A DNA stretch of 7,377 nucleotides from an uncultured Lachnospira sp. (GCA_947306285.1 CAMZGB010000047.1:1-7377); one strand, 5' to 3'. Numbered from the stretch's first letter, positions 1 to 6,936 are shown. The notes: a model not told the origin generated them from the sequence alone. Made by a program: numbers and translations.

Positions 1-346
1 ACCCGTCAGTCATGATTGAAAAAATGGTGTGCTCTGGTAGTTCCTCTTCTTTGAGCTTTGAATGTTTGGCTTTAATAAAGGAAATAGCATCTCCTATAGC
101 ATCAAGAAGTGCAGTGCATCCACACGGTTGATAATTTCTTCCATCTAACGGCTTTATTTCTTTAATATCGACTCCCTCATGAACGAAATTCACTTTGTCG
201 TTAAAGAATACCGTTGTAACCTTTACAGCGCCTTCTTTGCTTTGCTCTTCGATGAGTGCATTAAAACCACCCACTACGTCTTTTTCTAAACCATGCATTG
301 AACCACTTTTATCAATGATGATTACTAATTCTGTTAAGTCTTTCAT
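1..346 (-). CDS. VWA (von Willebrand factor A) domain protein, C-terminus cut by window edge
   Basis: The first 115 codons are visible; the rest lies beyond the left edge. The protein begins MKDLTELVIIIDKSGSM, and all three parts of a metal-ion-dependent adhesion site are present: the DxSGS motif at residues 12-16, the Thr at about 79 in GCTALLDAI, and the Asp at 114 in MTDG. VWA domains of this kind bind a divalent metal and mediate protein-protein contacts. There is no signal peptide or membrane segment at the start, so it should be cytoplasmic, as are the TerY-like VWA proteins of bacterial stress clusters. The ATG at 346 is preceded by a perfect AGGAGG (355-360) 8 bases upstream, which fixes the start. 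It follows the helix-turn-helix gene by 79 bases and has its own promoter-like element there. The domain call is firm; the pathway is unknown. Confidence 0.9.
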   Translation of the reverse strand, partial: MKDLTELVIIIDKSGSMHGLEKDVVGGFNALIEEQSKEGAVKVTTVFFNDKVNFVHEGVDIKEIKPLDGRNYQPCGCTALLDAIGDAISFIKAKHSKLKEEELPEHTIFSIMTDG

Positions 347-406
347 TTAAAAACCCTCCTGTTTGTCTTTTGTGACTACATTATGGAGGATTCATTTTTT
401 GTTTTG

Positions 407-429
407 GTCAATTCGGAAACGACATTTAA
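407..429 (-). promoter_or_regulatory. Candidate operator/promoter element upstream of the VWA gene (copy 1)
   Basis: On the plus strand 407-423 reads gtcaattcggaaacgac, an imperfect dyad (GTC at one end, GAC at the other, TT/AA inside), followed by atttaa. The 23 bases match 1377-1399 upstream of the 305-residue gene at 20 positions. Read on the minus strand the element ends in TTGAC, a possible -35, but the best -10 for the VWA gene (CATAAT) is about 20 bases away, so the promoter is weak or atypical. The element touches the stop codon of the upstream gene (426-428), where a second short dyad, gacatttaattgtc (421-434), also sits. Binding of a regulator is inferred. Confidence 0.5.
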
Positions 430-1343
430 TTGTCACGTGGATGCCACCCTAATAATTGACACCCGTATTCATCTAATTCACTATTAATTAATTCAAAATC
501 ATATATTTCTTCTCTTAGATATTTCATAACAATAGCATCGAGCATAATTGATCTAGATAAGGAGTATCCAGCCGAAATCATTAATTCTTTAGCTGCTTTT
601 AATGACAACTCAAGACCGATACATAAAGATATTAATGTTAATTTGGTCGGAATCATGCCCTTGTCGGAAATTATTTTTGAAAATACTTGTCTAGTGACTC
701 CGGCTTTTTTATAAATTTCGACATTTTCTTTTCCTGATTCAATTAAAAGCCTTATAAATTTGTCGTGAAAAGATTCATCTAATTCAATAGCACACGTTTT
801 ATTAAGGTTAACTTTTGGTTTTCTTTTTGGCGGTTCAGCAGATCCAGGACATACTGGTGGCCTTTTTGGTTTCTTGCATACTTTAACAGCACCTTCTGCA
901 TCAATAAAGCCCGCTTCAACAGGCCCGCGTGTTTCTTTTTGTCTCGTTGGAGCAAAGTTTTCAAAGAAGTCACGAGCAACATATGGATTAGGTACAGTTA
1001 CACCAAATCTCTCTAATAGTTCCCTATTTAAATCAATTGAATCAATATTGCTCGTTAAAAGACCGATAGAGGCATCGTTATCAAGAAGATAATTAGATAA
1101 GAACTTAAGTATCTCTTCTAAAGGCTCATTGCCAGAGAGCATGATTTCATATTCTGAGAGTCTATGTTCTTCGGCAAAAGCCACGATTTTTTTATAAGTA
1201 TTCAAATCAATGTTTTCAAACTCAAAAGGAATTCGTGGCACTCTATCACTATGTGTTAGATGGCAGCGATTGCTTTCAAAGAAGAAAACTAATTCCGCTT
1301 TTCTTGTTTTAACATTCGGTGTGTAAGCAAAATATAAACTCAT
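426..1343 (-). CDS. 305-residue protein with C-terminal helix-turn-helix-like domain, possible regulator
   Basis: Residues 1-130 form an alpha/beta-looking region I do not recognise. A Pro/Lys/Cys-rich linker follows (about 155-185, with PKRPPVCPG and PPKRKPK). The C-terminal domain (about 188-300) runs from SFHDKFIRLLIESG through IYKKAGVTRQVFSKIISDK to KELMISAGYSLSRS and ends QLLGWHP. This resembles a Cro/C1-style helix-turn-helix, and from memory the same domain occurs at the C-terminus of macro-domain proteins in Firmicutes; this needs a profile search. The ATG at 1343 has no Shine-Dalgarno, and the promoter ends only a few bases before it, so the mRNA appears leaderless. The gene lies just past the terminator of the helicase operon and upstream of the VWA gene. 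DNA binding is inferred, not shown; the domain could instead bind protein or RNA. Confidence 0.85.
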   Translation of the reverse strand: MSLYFAYTPNVKTRKAELVFFFESNRCHLTHSDRVPRIPFEFENIDLNTYKKIVAFAEEHRLSEYEIMLSGNEPLEEILKFLSNYLLDNDASIGLLTSNIDSIDLNRELLERFGVTVPNPYVARDFFENFAPTRQKETRGPVEAGFIDAEGAVKVCKKPKRPPVCPGSAEPPKRKPKVNLNKTCAIELDESFHDKFIRLLIESGKENVEIYKKAGVTRQVFSKIISDKGMIPTKLTLISLCIGLELSLKAAKELMISAGYSLSRSIMLDAIVMKYLREEIYDFELINSELDEYGCQLLGWHPRDN

Positions 1344-1351
1344 AATTAAAC

Positions 1352-1381
1352 TATATAGTATTTTACTTTAAAAAACGTCAA
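1352..1381 (-). promoter_or_regulatory. Promoter of the 305-residue gene, leaderless or nearly so
   Basis: On the minus strand TTGACG (1381-1376) is followed after 18 bases by TATATA (1357-1352); an alternative -10, TACTAT (1360-1355), lies at spacer 15. Either choice puts the transcription start at about 1345-1348, within 5 bases of the ATG at 1343. No GGAGG-like site precedes that ATG, unlike the other genes with a visible start here. The -35 overlaps the dyad element at 1377-1399, so a bound protein would block RNA polymerase. Confidence 0.6.
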
Positions 1382-1399
1382 TTCGAAAATGACAATTAA
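1377..1399 (-). promoter_or_regulatory. Candidate operator upstream of the 305-residue gene (copy 2)
   Basis: The plus strand at 1377-1393 reads gtcaattcgaaaatgac, with arms GTCA/TGAC and six of eight symmetric pairs matching. With the following aattaa it matches 407-429 at 20 of 23 positions and in the same orientation relative to its gene. It overlaps the -35 of the promoter, a position expected of a repressor site. Autoregulation by the helix-turn-helix protein encoded next to it is the simplest reading but is inferred. Confidence 0.55.
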
Positions 1400-1402
1400 A
1401 AC

Positions 1403-1430
1403 AAAAAAATCCCCACCAAAATGATGGGGA
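1403..1430 (-). terminator. Intrinsic terminator closing the helicase/exonuclease operon
   Basis: On the minus strand CCCCATC, loop ATTTT, GGTGGGG form a seven-pair stem with one G-U pair and an outer U-A, followed at once by seven T residues (1409-1403). It begins 6 bases past the stop codon of the exonuclease gene at 1437. It separates the operon from the helix-turn-helix/VWA unit, which has its own promoter. Confidence 0.9.
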
Positions 1431-1436
1431 CTAGAT

Positions 1437-2390
1437 TTATTGATTAATATCTAAGAATTCTTGATACGTCAGGATTTGACCAGCATATGGATACTTTAAT
1501 CCACTTGTCATTTCCTTTTTGTTTTCTTCATCAAATACAATCAGGAAATCAGAGCCATTAATCCTATCATAAGCAACATAGCCCTTTTCTTTAATAATCT
1601 GGATTAGTTGTTTTAGTTCGGCATGGTGCTCTTTCATTTCACCGCTGACAGTGATGAACTTACCTATCAAATTAGGGTCTTCAAGTAATGGTTCATGTTC
1701 GCGATATAATTCGCCCCACATTACTTGGCCTTCTTTTCTTTTGGCAGCATTTCCCTGCCTACGGTGTTTTTCTTTTTTTCTAATCTTGGCCTGTTCCCAA
1801 TATTCAAGAGCATTGAATACTGACTTTGGGCAAGATTCTATTAAATCTTTTGGCGTAAATTCTAGGTCTACTACCATAGCTTTGAATACCAGCATGGTCT
1901 TCATTGCATCATCACATGCTCTATGATCTTTCAATTCGCTTCTTATTTCAGCAGGAACCAAATCAATAAATGCTGTTTCCAAAGAGGTGTATCGCTTGTT
2001 TTGCTTATTGAACACCGGAAGCATTTTTTGAATATCATAGGCTGTGTAGTCAAATAACGGCAGTTTATAACGATTGCAATCCTTAAAGAGGAATCCAATA
2101 TCGTTATTTACAGCGTGCCCGAATATCAGCAAATCCTTTTGAGTCATAAGATTCTTAATTGTTTCGTATGAATCATCAAACGGATAATACTTGTAATATT
2201 CATTATATGGATAAGTAAGAACCAAATCGGCTTGTCCATCTCTTCCAGTTAGATTAAATGGGCATTCAGGGTCCATGAGGATATTTCTTTTTCTAATAAC
2301 ATTGAATTTTTCATCAGTGAGAACATATCCATATTCGCAAATGGCTCTATTGCCATCCGCACATTCGATATCGAAGAACAAATATCTCAT
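1437..2390 (-). CDS. DEDDh (DnaQ-type) 3'-5' exonuclease with C-terminal BRCT-like domain
   Basis: The 317-residue protein carries the exonuclease motifs in order: FFDIEC with D7 and E9 (Exo I), GHAVNND with D97 (Exo II), and HRACDDA with H156 and D161 (Exo III-epsilon). The four acidic residues and His of a DEDDh two-metal nuclease are therefore all present and activity is expected, with 3'-5' cleavage of DNA or RNA ends. A very basic linker at about 200-220 (KIRKKEKHRR) could contact nucleic acid. Residues about 237-317 (NLIGKFITVSGEM, IIKEKGYVAYD, SDFLIVFDE) have the pattern of a BRCT domain. It is the last gene of the operon. The ATG at 2390 is 3 bases past the preceding stop, with GGAGG (2402-2406) 11 bases upstream inside the preceding gene, so translation is probably coupled. 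It is not a standard DNA polymerase III epsilon subunit, given the BRCT tail and the context. Confidence 0.92.
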   Translation of the reverse strand: MRYLFFDIECADGNRAICEYGYVLTDEKFNVIRKRNILMDPECPFNLTGRDGQADLVLTYPYNEYYKYYPFDDSYETIKNLMTQKDLLIFGHAVNNDIGFLFKDCNRYKLPLFDYTAYDIQKMLPVFNKQNKRYTSLETAFIDLVPAEIRSELKDHRACDDAMKTMLVFKAMVVDLEFTPKDLIESCPKSVFNALEYWEQAKIRKKEKHRRQGNAAKRKEGQVMWGELYREHEPLLEDPNLIGKFITVSGEMKEHHAELKQLIQIIKEKGYVAYDRINGSDFLIVFDEENKKEMTSGLKYPYAGQILTYQEFLDINQ

Positions 2391-2393
2391 CTA

Positions 2394-3833
2394 CTATTTG
2401 TCCTCCATTTTATTACAACGTTCTTTGACTTTTGCGTAGTTACCATTATACATAGCCTTGATAGTCTCGTATTCTTTTTTGATTTCTTCTAATGACATAT
2501 TTTCAAGTTCGCCTTCATTATGGCCTTGATATTCATTTAAGAATTTCTTTACGGAATTGACGACACTATCCTTTTGAAGGCTCTTAAGCTTCTGTCTCAC
2601 ACCAGAAGTTGTCATATCGCCGATCATGAACTTAATTTCTTTGATGAGATTATCTCTTTCAGCAACATATGCACGTTTGCGCATCTTATCTGCTTCAGCT
2701 AAATCTGCATCATCAATATCTAGCAAGTCGGTGACTTCAAAGTTAAGATCGCTATTAATCTTATAAAGATATTTGTACTCACGTTGAGGAACAGAATTCT
2801 TAATAGATAATAGCACTTCTTTTTCCCAGCCTTTTTCAAGACCGCCCTTAATGAGCATCAAACCAAATTCTGCAATCTCTTTAGAATTCTTTCTAGTGAG
2901 AATGTATTGAACGATTTGTTGGGCATAAATATCTGGAATAACAGATAGTAAGACAATTAGACTTCTTGTCTTATATTCGTTAATCATCTTAGAGTCTTTT
3001 AAGAATCTGACGGCTTCTAGACATTTCTTTTGATTTTGGGTCGAGAAATTATATCTAGTCTCTTTATAGAAGAGTAAATCATAGGCTGTGATGACTTCGG
3101 TTTCTTTGATGCAATCATTCAAGAGTACCGCAAGATTGCCTTCTTCAGTCTTGTAGGTGAGTCTGTCTTTACCCCAAGTATCCGCGACGCCTTTGGTTAA
3201 GACGTTCCAGTTACCAGCTGTGATTTCATAACCAACTTTAGGCATCCATTCACTTGTGACTTCGCCTTCGTTATCAAATACTGATAAGAAGTTTTCTTTA
3301 GAAATTGGGTAATATTGCCCATCATCTAAGTCAACTTTAATTTCTTTTTCAGAAAATATAGCGTTGTAGTTATCCTTTTTAACTGTTCCGTCTTCAGTCT
3401 CAAATTCGAGGCTTAAGAACTTAGCTTCTCTATCTTTTGGCATAAGCATATTCGCTAGATTTGGATTACTATCCAAGTTTCCAGGGAATACTTTGTTATC
3501 CATCCTGGTGGCATCAAACATTTCGTAATATTTGAAATGATGAGATTTATCCACCACTGTAATTGGATATAAGGAATCTTTGAGAATACCTTCAACCTGC
3601 TCTTTAGTCATTTTAGAAATTTCTTCATAAAGTTTCTTGAAATGAGGATTTAAAGATCCGTTTCCAGTTATCTCATCAATATATTCCATCGCATCCTTTT
3701 CGTTTTTGGCATTGGCCACGATAGAAGCGACTAAATATGAATCGTATGTTGCTTTCTCAAATGTGTCGTACTTGAGAACTACTTTATAAAACTTATTAGG
3801 CAAGCTTAATGCTACTTTTGCTCTTATTTCCAT
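2394..3833 (-). CDS. Uncharacterised 479-residue protein of the helicase operon
   Basis: I do not recognise this protein. I see no signal peptide, membrane segment, nucleotide-binding loop or nuclease motif. The N-terminal half mixes strand and helix; residues about 245-400 look like consecutive helices (LEAVRFLKDSKMINEY, LIVLLSVIPDIYAQQIVQ, IAEFGLMLIKGGLEKGW), perhaps a helical repeat; about 395-479 is charged and likely coiled-coil (MSLEEIKKEYETIKAMY). An in-frame ATG exists 18 bases further upstream at 3851, but the GGAGG (3845-3849) overlaps it. The ATG at 3833 lies 11 bases past that GGAGG, the same spacing as the next gene, so I chose it. The gene overlaps the helicase end by 38 bases, suggesting coupled translation and a shared complex. 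A structural or adaptor partner of the helicase is a guess from context only. Confidence 0.85.
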   Translation of the reverse strand: MEIRAKVALSLPNKFYKVVLKYDTFEKATYDSYLVASIVANAKNEKDAMEYIDEITGNGSLNPHFKKLYEEISKMTKEQVEGILKDSLYPITVVDKSHHFKYYEMFDATRMDNKVFPGNLDSNPNLANMLMPKDREAKFLSLEFETEDGTVKKDNYNAIFSEKEIKVDLDDGQYYPISKENFLSVFDNEGEVTSEWMPKVGYEITAGNWNVLTKGVADTWGKDRLTYKTEEGNLAVLLNDCIKETEVITAYDLLFYKETRYNFSTQNQKKCLEAVRFLKDSKMINEYKTRSLIVLLSVIPDIYAQQIVQYILTRKNSKEIAEFGLMLIKGGLEKGWEKEVLLSIKNSVPQREYKYLYKINSDLNFEVTDLLDIDDADLAEADKMRKRAYVAERDNLIKEIKFMIGDMTTSGVRQKLKSLQKDSVVNSVKKFLNEYQGHNEGELENMSLEEIKKEYETIKAMYNGNYAKVKERCNKMEDK

Positions 3834-6327
3834 GTTCAACTTTACCTCCATTATATTTAATGAATTGGCCTTTGGCGGTTATGAAGTCGATAATCTCACC
3901 AAAGTAGTTTCTTTCTTGTCCACCAGCGATCTTCATCTTTATTCTTCTGAGGACTCTATGGTTCCCAAAGACGATTAATTTATCTCTGGCTCTACTCATA
4001 GAAACGTTAATTCTTCTAAAGTCATTTAAGAAGTTGCCTTGTGTTGAATCTGTAACAACGGTATTAACTAATACAATGTCAGTTTCTTTCCCTTGGAAAG
4101 CATCAACAGTATCAATTTCAAATGATTTGAAGAGTTTCTTGGCTTCGTTAATGAGTTTAAGATTGTTCTTTTGGAACTTGTTGATTTGAGCGGCATATGG
4201 GAAGATTGCGCTCACTGAAACATTCTCAGGGTTCTTAACTGTTTTCATTAAGTCTCTAAGAATATATTCTGTTGCGGCAATTTCTTCTAAATTGAATCTA
4301 GAAGTGCCTTCTCTTGCTTCTTGTCCGTTTTCAACTTCTACGAAGAAGACATCACTACCATCGTAGTCAATATCGTTTTCGCGAACATTGAAACGAACCT
4401 TATCTGGTCTTATTTCTTCTCTTCTACCAATAAGTTGTCCATCATAGAACACGTTATAAGCAGATAAGACATCTTTAACAGAACGATAGTTCTCGTTTAA
4501 TAAAACTAATCTATTTGCGGCAGCGGCTTTATCCATTGTTTTAGCAAAGACTGATTGCTCGTAGATGCTTTGTAGTTTTTGGAACATTTCTTCATCATAA
4601 GATGGAAGCTCTTTAACATCATCTTTTGAGAATTCAAGTAAAGGTGCTAATTGGAAGTCATCACCAACCATGATGATTCTGCTGACATATGGTAAGTATC
4701 TAAGAACTTCGGTAATTGGACATTTACTAACTTCATCGATAATGAGCCAGTCATATCCTTTTAATACTTCTAGGCCTTTCTTACCAGCGATTGCACTTGT
4801 AGTTGTTGTAGCACCAATAACTGAGAAGTCTTCACTTGAGGACATTTCAGCATATTTGAATCGTTGCTCACCACCAAAGTGAGACATTGCTTCTTCCATA
4901 GCGGCAGCGAGTTTTTTATTGGTTGCTCTCTTGTTATGCTCAGAGAACTTTCTACCCCACGTTCTATACAGAGTATAGTCAATCTCGTTTCCACTATATT
5001 TGTTACGTCTGTTAGTAATTCTATTTGGAATAACAATGTCGTAGTTCTCGACAAGCTTATCTAAAACATTATCGATAGCAATATGGGTTTGTGAAGAAAT
5101 GATTACCTTCTCGCCCAGTTCCTTAGTGATATATTGAACTATCGCATTGATAACGTGAGTTTTGCCTGTTCCTGGTGGGCCTTTAATCAAGCTGACCGGA
5201 GATCCATCAATAGCCATTAAGAAGGCTTTCTTTTGTGAATCATTTAAGCCATGCGTGTATTTATCTTTATCAAGAAGCATGTTTGTTAACTTGGCTTCCA
5301 AAGTACCATTATTTGGCATCTTTTTATCGCCAATTAAGTACTCTAACAATTCAGCAGCTGCACCAGTGGCACCTTGATTAATTAGTCTTAAAGAGTTGTC
5401 GATAGATTCAACTTTGATTTTTTGACCCATATCATAGAGGTTTAAACAGCTGTATTCATCTTCATAATCAACTTCGTTCTTTAATTCACCAGATAGAACC
5501 ACTTCATCCTTTTGGATGGTGATGTTCACTACCACGAATTGTTTGAGGTTTTTAACGTCCTTTTCAGAAACGTTGAATGTGTTAGATAAATAGATGTTAT
5601 CTTCCCCCACTCTTCTGATTCTGCTAAGCTGCTCCATACCACCTTTGATATGAATGTCGATTAATTCTCTTACATGCTCTTTGATTTCGTTTTTAAGATA
5701 GACGAATGTAGTAGCATCAAATCTATAACCTTTTAGCACACCATTTTGATCTTTAACTTCAACCTTAAATTCAGAGTCAAAATCTTTAACATCAAACGGG
5801 ATGAAATAATATGGTTTAGATTGAGATTCAACTTCATAAGAGATGTTGTTGTTTAATTCATCAGAGAGTTTCTTATAGAACTCAAAAATCTCCATAAATT
5901 CATCGAATTGGCCGATATTGAATTGGAAGTCTTTATCTTTGATAAGTTCTTGCATAAATGGCTCGAGTTCACGATTATCTGTGATTGGCTCATCCATAGT
6001 TGCGAATCTAACTCTTGTAGAAACACCTCTAACGGATGCATATTCGGTGACTTCATTCACCACTCTTGTGATATAGAACGCTCCACCATATGGAGGTCTG
6101 TGGTCACATTGAAGATTGCCTAGAAGAATTAATATGCCTTCGTCTTGTTTCTTCAAAACGATTTTGATGTTTTTGAGGCTATCAATAAGTCTTTGGTCTC
6201 TTCTATCAGGAACGATTTGAACCTTTGTTGTTGATAATTTAGCGTAATGATATTTGCTATCTCTTAAGGCAGATAATACTGAGCCATCTACTTTATCAGA
6301 GCAACTGATTTTTAATGATAATTCCAT
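3796..6327 (-). CDS. SF1 helicase, Upf1-like (AAA_11/AAA_12 type)
   Basis: The 843-residue ATPase has the superfamily 1 helicase motifs in order: LNDSQKKAF (361-369, Q-like), Walker A GPPGTGKT (383-390), motif Ia around SSQTHIAIDNVL (411-422), motif II IIDEVSKC (529-536), motif III VGDDFQLAPL (554-563), NENYRS (611-616), motif V VDAFQGKE (741-748) and motif VI NVSMSRARDKL (774-784). DAFQGKE and VSMSRARDKL are typical of the Upf1/IGHMBP2/Dna2 branch, which moves 5'-3' on RNA or DNA. Residues 1-340 are a long extension I do not recognise, probably for substrate or partner binding. All catalytic residues are intact. GGAGG (6336-6340) lies 8 bases before the ATG. It follows the small gene by 16 bases and overlaps the next by 38. 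With the exonuclease in the same operon, the product likely unwinds or translocates on nucleic acid that the nuclease trims. Confidence 0.95.
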   Translation of the reverse strand: MELSLKISCSDKVDGSVLSALRDSKYHYAKLSTTKVQIVPDRRDQRLIDSLKNIKIVLKKQDEGILILLGNLQCDHRPPYGGAFYITRVVNEVTEYASVRGVSTRVRFATMDEPITDNRELEPFMQELIKDKDFQFNIGQFDEFMEIFEFYKKLSDELNNNISYEVESQSKPYYFIPFDVKDFDSEFKVEVKDQNGVLKGYRFDATTFVYLKNEIKEHVRELIDIHIKGGMEQLSRIRRVGEDNIYLSNTFNVSEKDVKNLKQFVVVNITIQKDEVVLSGELKNEVDYEDEYSCLNLYDMGQKIKVESIDNSLRLINQGATGAAAELLEYLIGDKKMPNNGTLEAKLTNMLLDKDKYTHGLNDSQKKAFLMAIDGSPVSLIKGPPGTGKTHVINAIVQYITKELGEKVIISSQTHIAIDNVLDKLVENYDIVIPNRITNRRNKYSGNEIDYTLYRTWGRKFSEHNKRATNKKLAAAMEEAMSHFGGEQRFKYAEMSSSEDFSVIGATTTTSAIAGKKGLEVLKGYDWLIIDEVSKCPITEVLRYLPYVSRIIMVGDDFQLAPLLEFSKDDVKELPSYDEEMFQKLQSIYEQSVFAKTMDKAAAANRLVLLNENYRSVKDVLSAYNVFYDGQLIGRREEIRPDKVRFNVRENDIDYDGSDVFFVEVENGQEAREGTSRFNLEEIAATEYILRDLMKTVKNPENVSVSAIFPYAAQINKFQKNNLKLINEAKKLFKSFEIDTVDAFQGKETDIVLVNTVVTDSTQGNFLNDFRRINVSMSRARDKLIVFGNHRVLRRIKMKIAGGQERNYFGEIIDFITAKGQFIKYNGGKVEHGNKSKSSIKLA

Positions 6328-6343
6328 GTGCCTTTCCTCCTAT

Positions 6344-6763
6344 CTAGTAAGCCATCGAGGCTTCATAATTGCGCATTGTGTATAACGCTTCATTGTGTAT
6401 TAGCTTATTTTTCTTCATCTTATATTTAACTTTGTTAACTCTTTCCAATTTGTTAACTTTGGAAGGGAGTTCATAACTGATGATTTGATCTGCGATGTCT
6501 TCGCATAATGCTTCTTGCTCTTGTTTACTATGAACTGAGAAGTATGGATCATTGGCGTTGATTTCTTTTTGCTCTAAGTATTCTTCTAGAGTGCATTTTC
6601 TAACTTCAATGATGGCATCCTTACGGTTATGTTTAACTCTTCCCATCCATCTAACTTTGTAAGCAGCTTCCTTTCCATCTTCTGCGTAGACTGGAATGGT
6701 CTTAATAATGTAATTGTTTCTTCCAACGTGTCCAAACTGGGCTTTTACTAAATAATGTTCCAT
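6344..6763 (-). CDS. Small basic protein of unknown function, first gene of the helicase operon
   Basis: This 139-residue protein begins MEHYLVKAQFGHVGRNNYIIKT; the first 55 residues look like a small alpha/beta domain with several basic residues (GRVKHNRKDAIIEV). The C-terminal third (about 100-121) is Lys/Arg rich (KVKYKMKKNK), consistent with nucleic-acid or ribosome contact, though this is inference. I have a vague memory of similar small proteins with a CxCGHVGR start in other Firmicutes and Bacteroidetes; here the cysteines are absent. The ATG at 6763 has GGAG (6774-6777) 10 bases upstream and an in-frame TAA just before that, so the start is fixed. The ribosome binding site lies inside a hairpin (6764-6803), so expression is probably controlled at translation. 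The helicase starts 16 bases downstream. Confidence 0.85.
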   Translation of the reverse strand: MEHYLVKAQFGHVGRNNYIIKTIPVYAEDGKEAAYKVRWMGRVKHNRKDAIIEVRKCTLEEYLEQKEINANDPYFSVHSKQEQEALCEDIADQIISYELPSKVNKLERVNKVKYKMKKNKLIHNEALYTMRNYEASMAY

Positions 6764-6803
6764 GTACGTAAATCTCCTTTAAGTGAAACTTTTTGGAGCG
6801 TAC
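6764..6803 (-). promoter_or_regulatory. Hairpin that sequesters the ribosome binding site of the operon
   Basis: Three short arms pair in register across a 3-base loop: GTACG (6764-6768) with CGTAC (6799-6803), CTCC (6774-6777) with GGAG (6795-6798), and AAGT (6781-6784) with ACTT (6788-6791). AAA/AAA internal loops and one 5-base bulge separate them. In the RNA the GGAG that pairs with CUCC is the Shine-Dalgarno of the 139-residue gene, and the base of the hairpin abuts its AUG at 6763. Translation should be low unless the hairpin is opened. The pairing is visible; the regulation is inferred. Confidence 0.65.
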
Positions 6804-6853
6804 CGTTAATGCTTAAAGTAATCCTAGCTAGTTAATTAATTACTCAGTCAGAA

Positions 6854-6874
6854 ATAGTACGTCCGACGTACTAT
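6854..6874. repeat. Near-perfect 21-base palindrome
   Basis: ATAGTACGTC, one central C, GACGTACTAT. In RNA it would form an 8-9 pair hairpin with a very small loop; in DNA it would suit a dimeric regulator. Its right arm overlaps the 13-base inverted-repeat arm at 6870-6882, so hairpin and long-range pairing are mutually exclusive. Its GUACGU could also pair with the ACGUAC next to the start codon at 6763. Confidence 0.75.
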
Positions 6875-6882
6875 AGGCATAC
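6870..6882. repeat. 13-base inverted repeat, left arm (partner 7040-7052)
   Basis: actataggcatac is the exact reverse complement of gtatgcctatagt at 7040-7052, with 157 bases between them. The pairing crosses that of 6937-6950 with 7055-7068, so if both form in one RNA the result is a pseudoknot. Confidence 0.8.
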
Positions 6883-6936
6883 TTTTAATTCCTACTCAGA
6901 TCTTTCGACCTTTTTGGGTGGAACCAATACGTGGTT

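Noticed and set aside
779..1092. Open frames overlapping the 305-residue gene on both strands
   Set aside because: They are shadows within a well-supported coding frame, without ribosome binding sites or recognisable products.
3834..3851. Upstream ATG giving six more residues (MEVKLN) to the 479-residue protein
   Set aside because: Its GGAGG would lie inside the start codon region itself; the ATG at 3833 has the GGAGG at the same 11-base spacing as the next gene. A TTG at 3839 with 5-base spacing remains a minor alternative.
4670..6123. Several 66-94 codon frames inside the helicase gene
   Set aside because: The helicase frame carries all SF1 motifs in order; the others have no motif, promoter or start signal.
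6908..6932. GGGTGGAACC on the plus strand resembling a T-box antiterminator motif
   Set aside because: There is no plus-strand gene downstream, no stem I or specifier loop, and the bases are explained by a bulged hairpin and a long-range arm on the minus strand.
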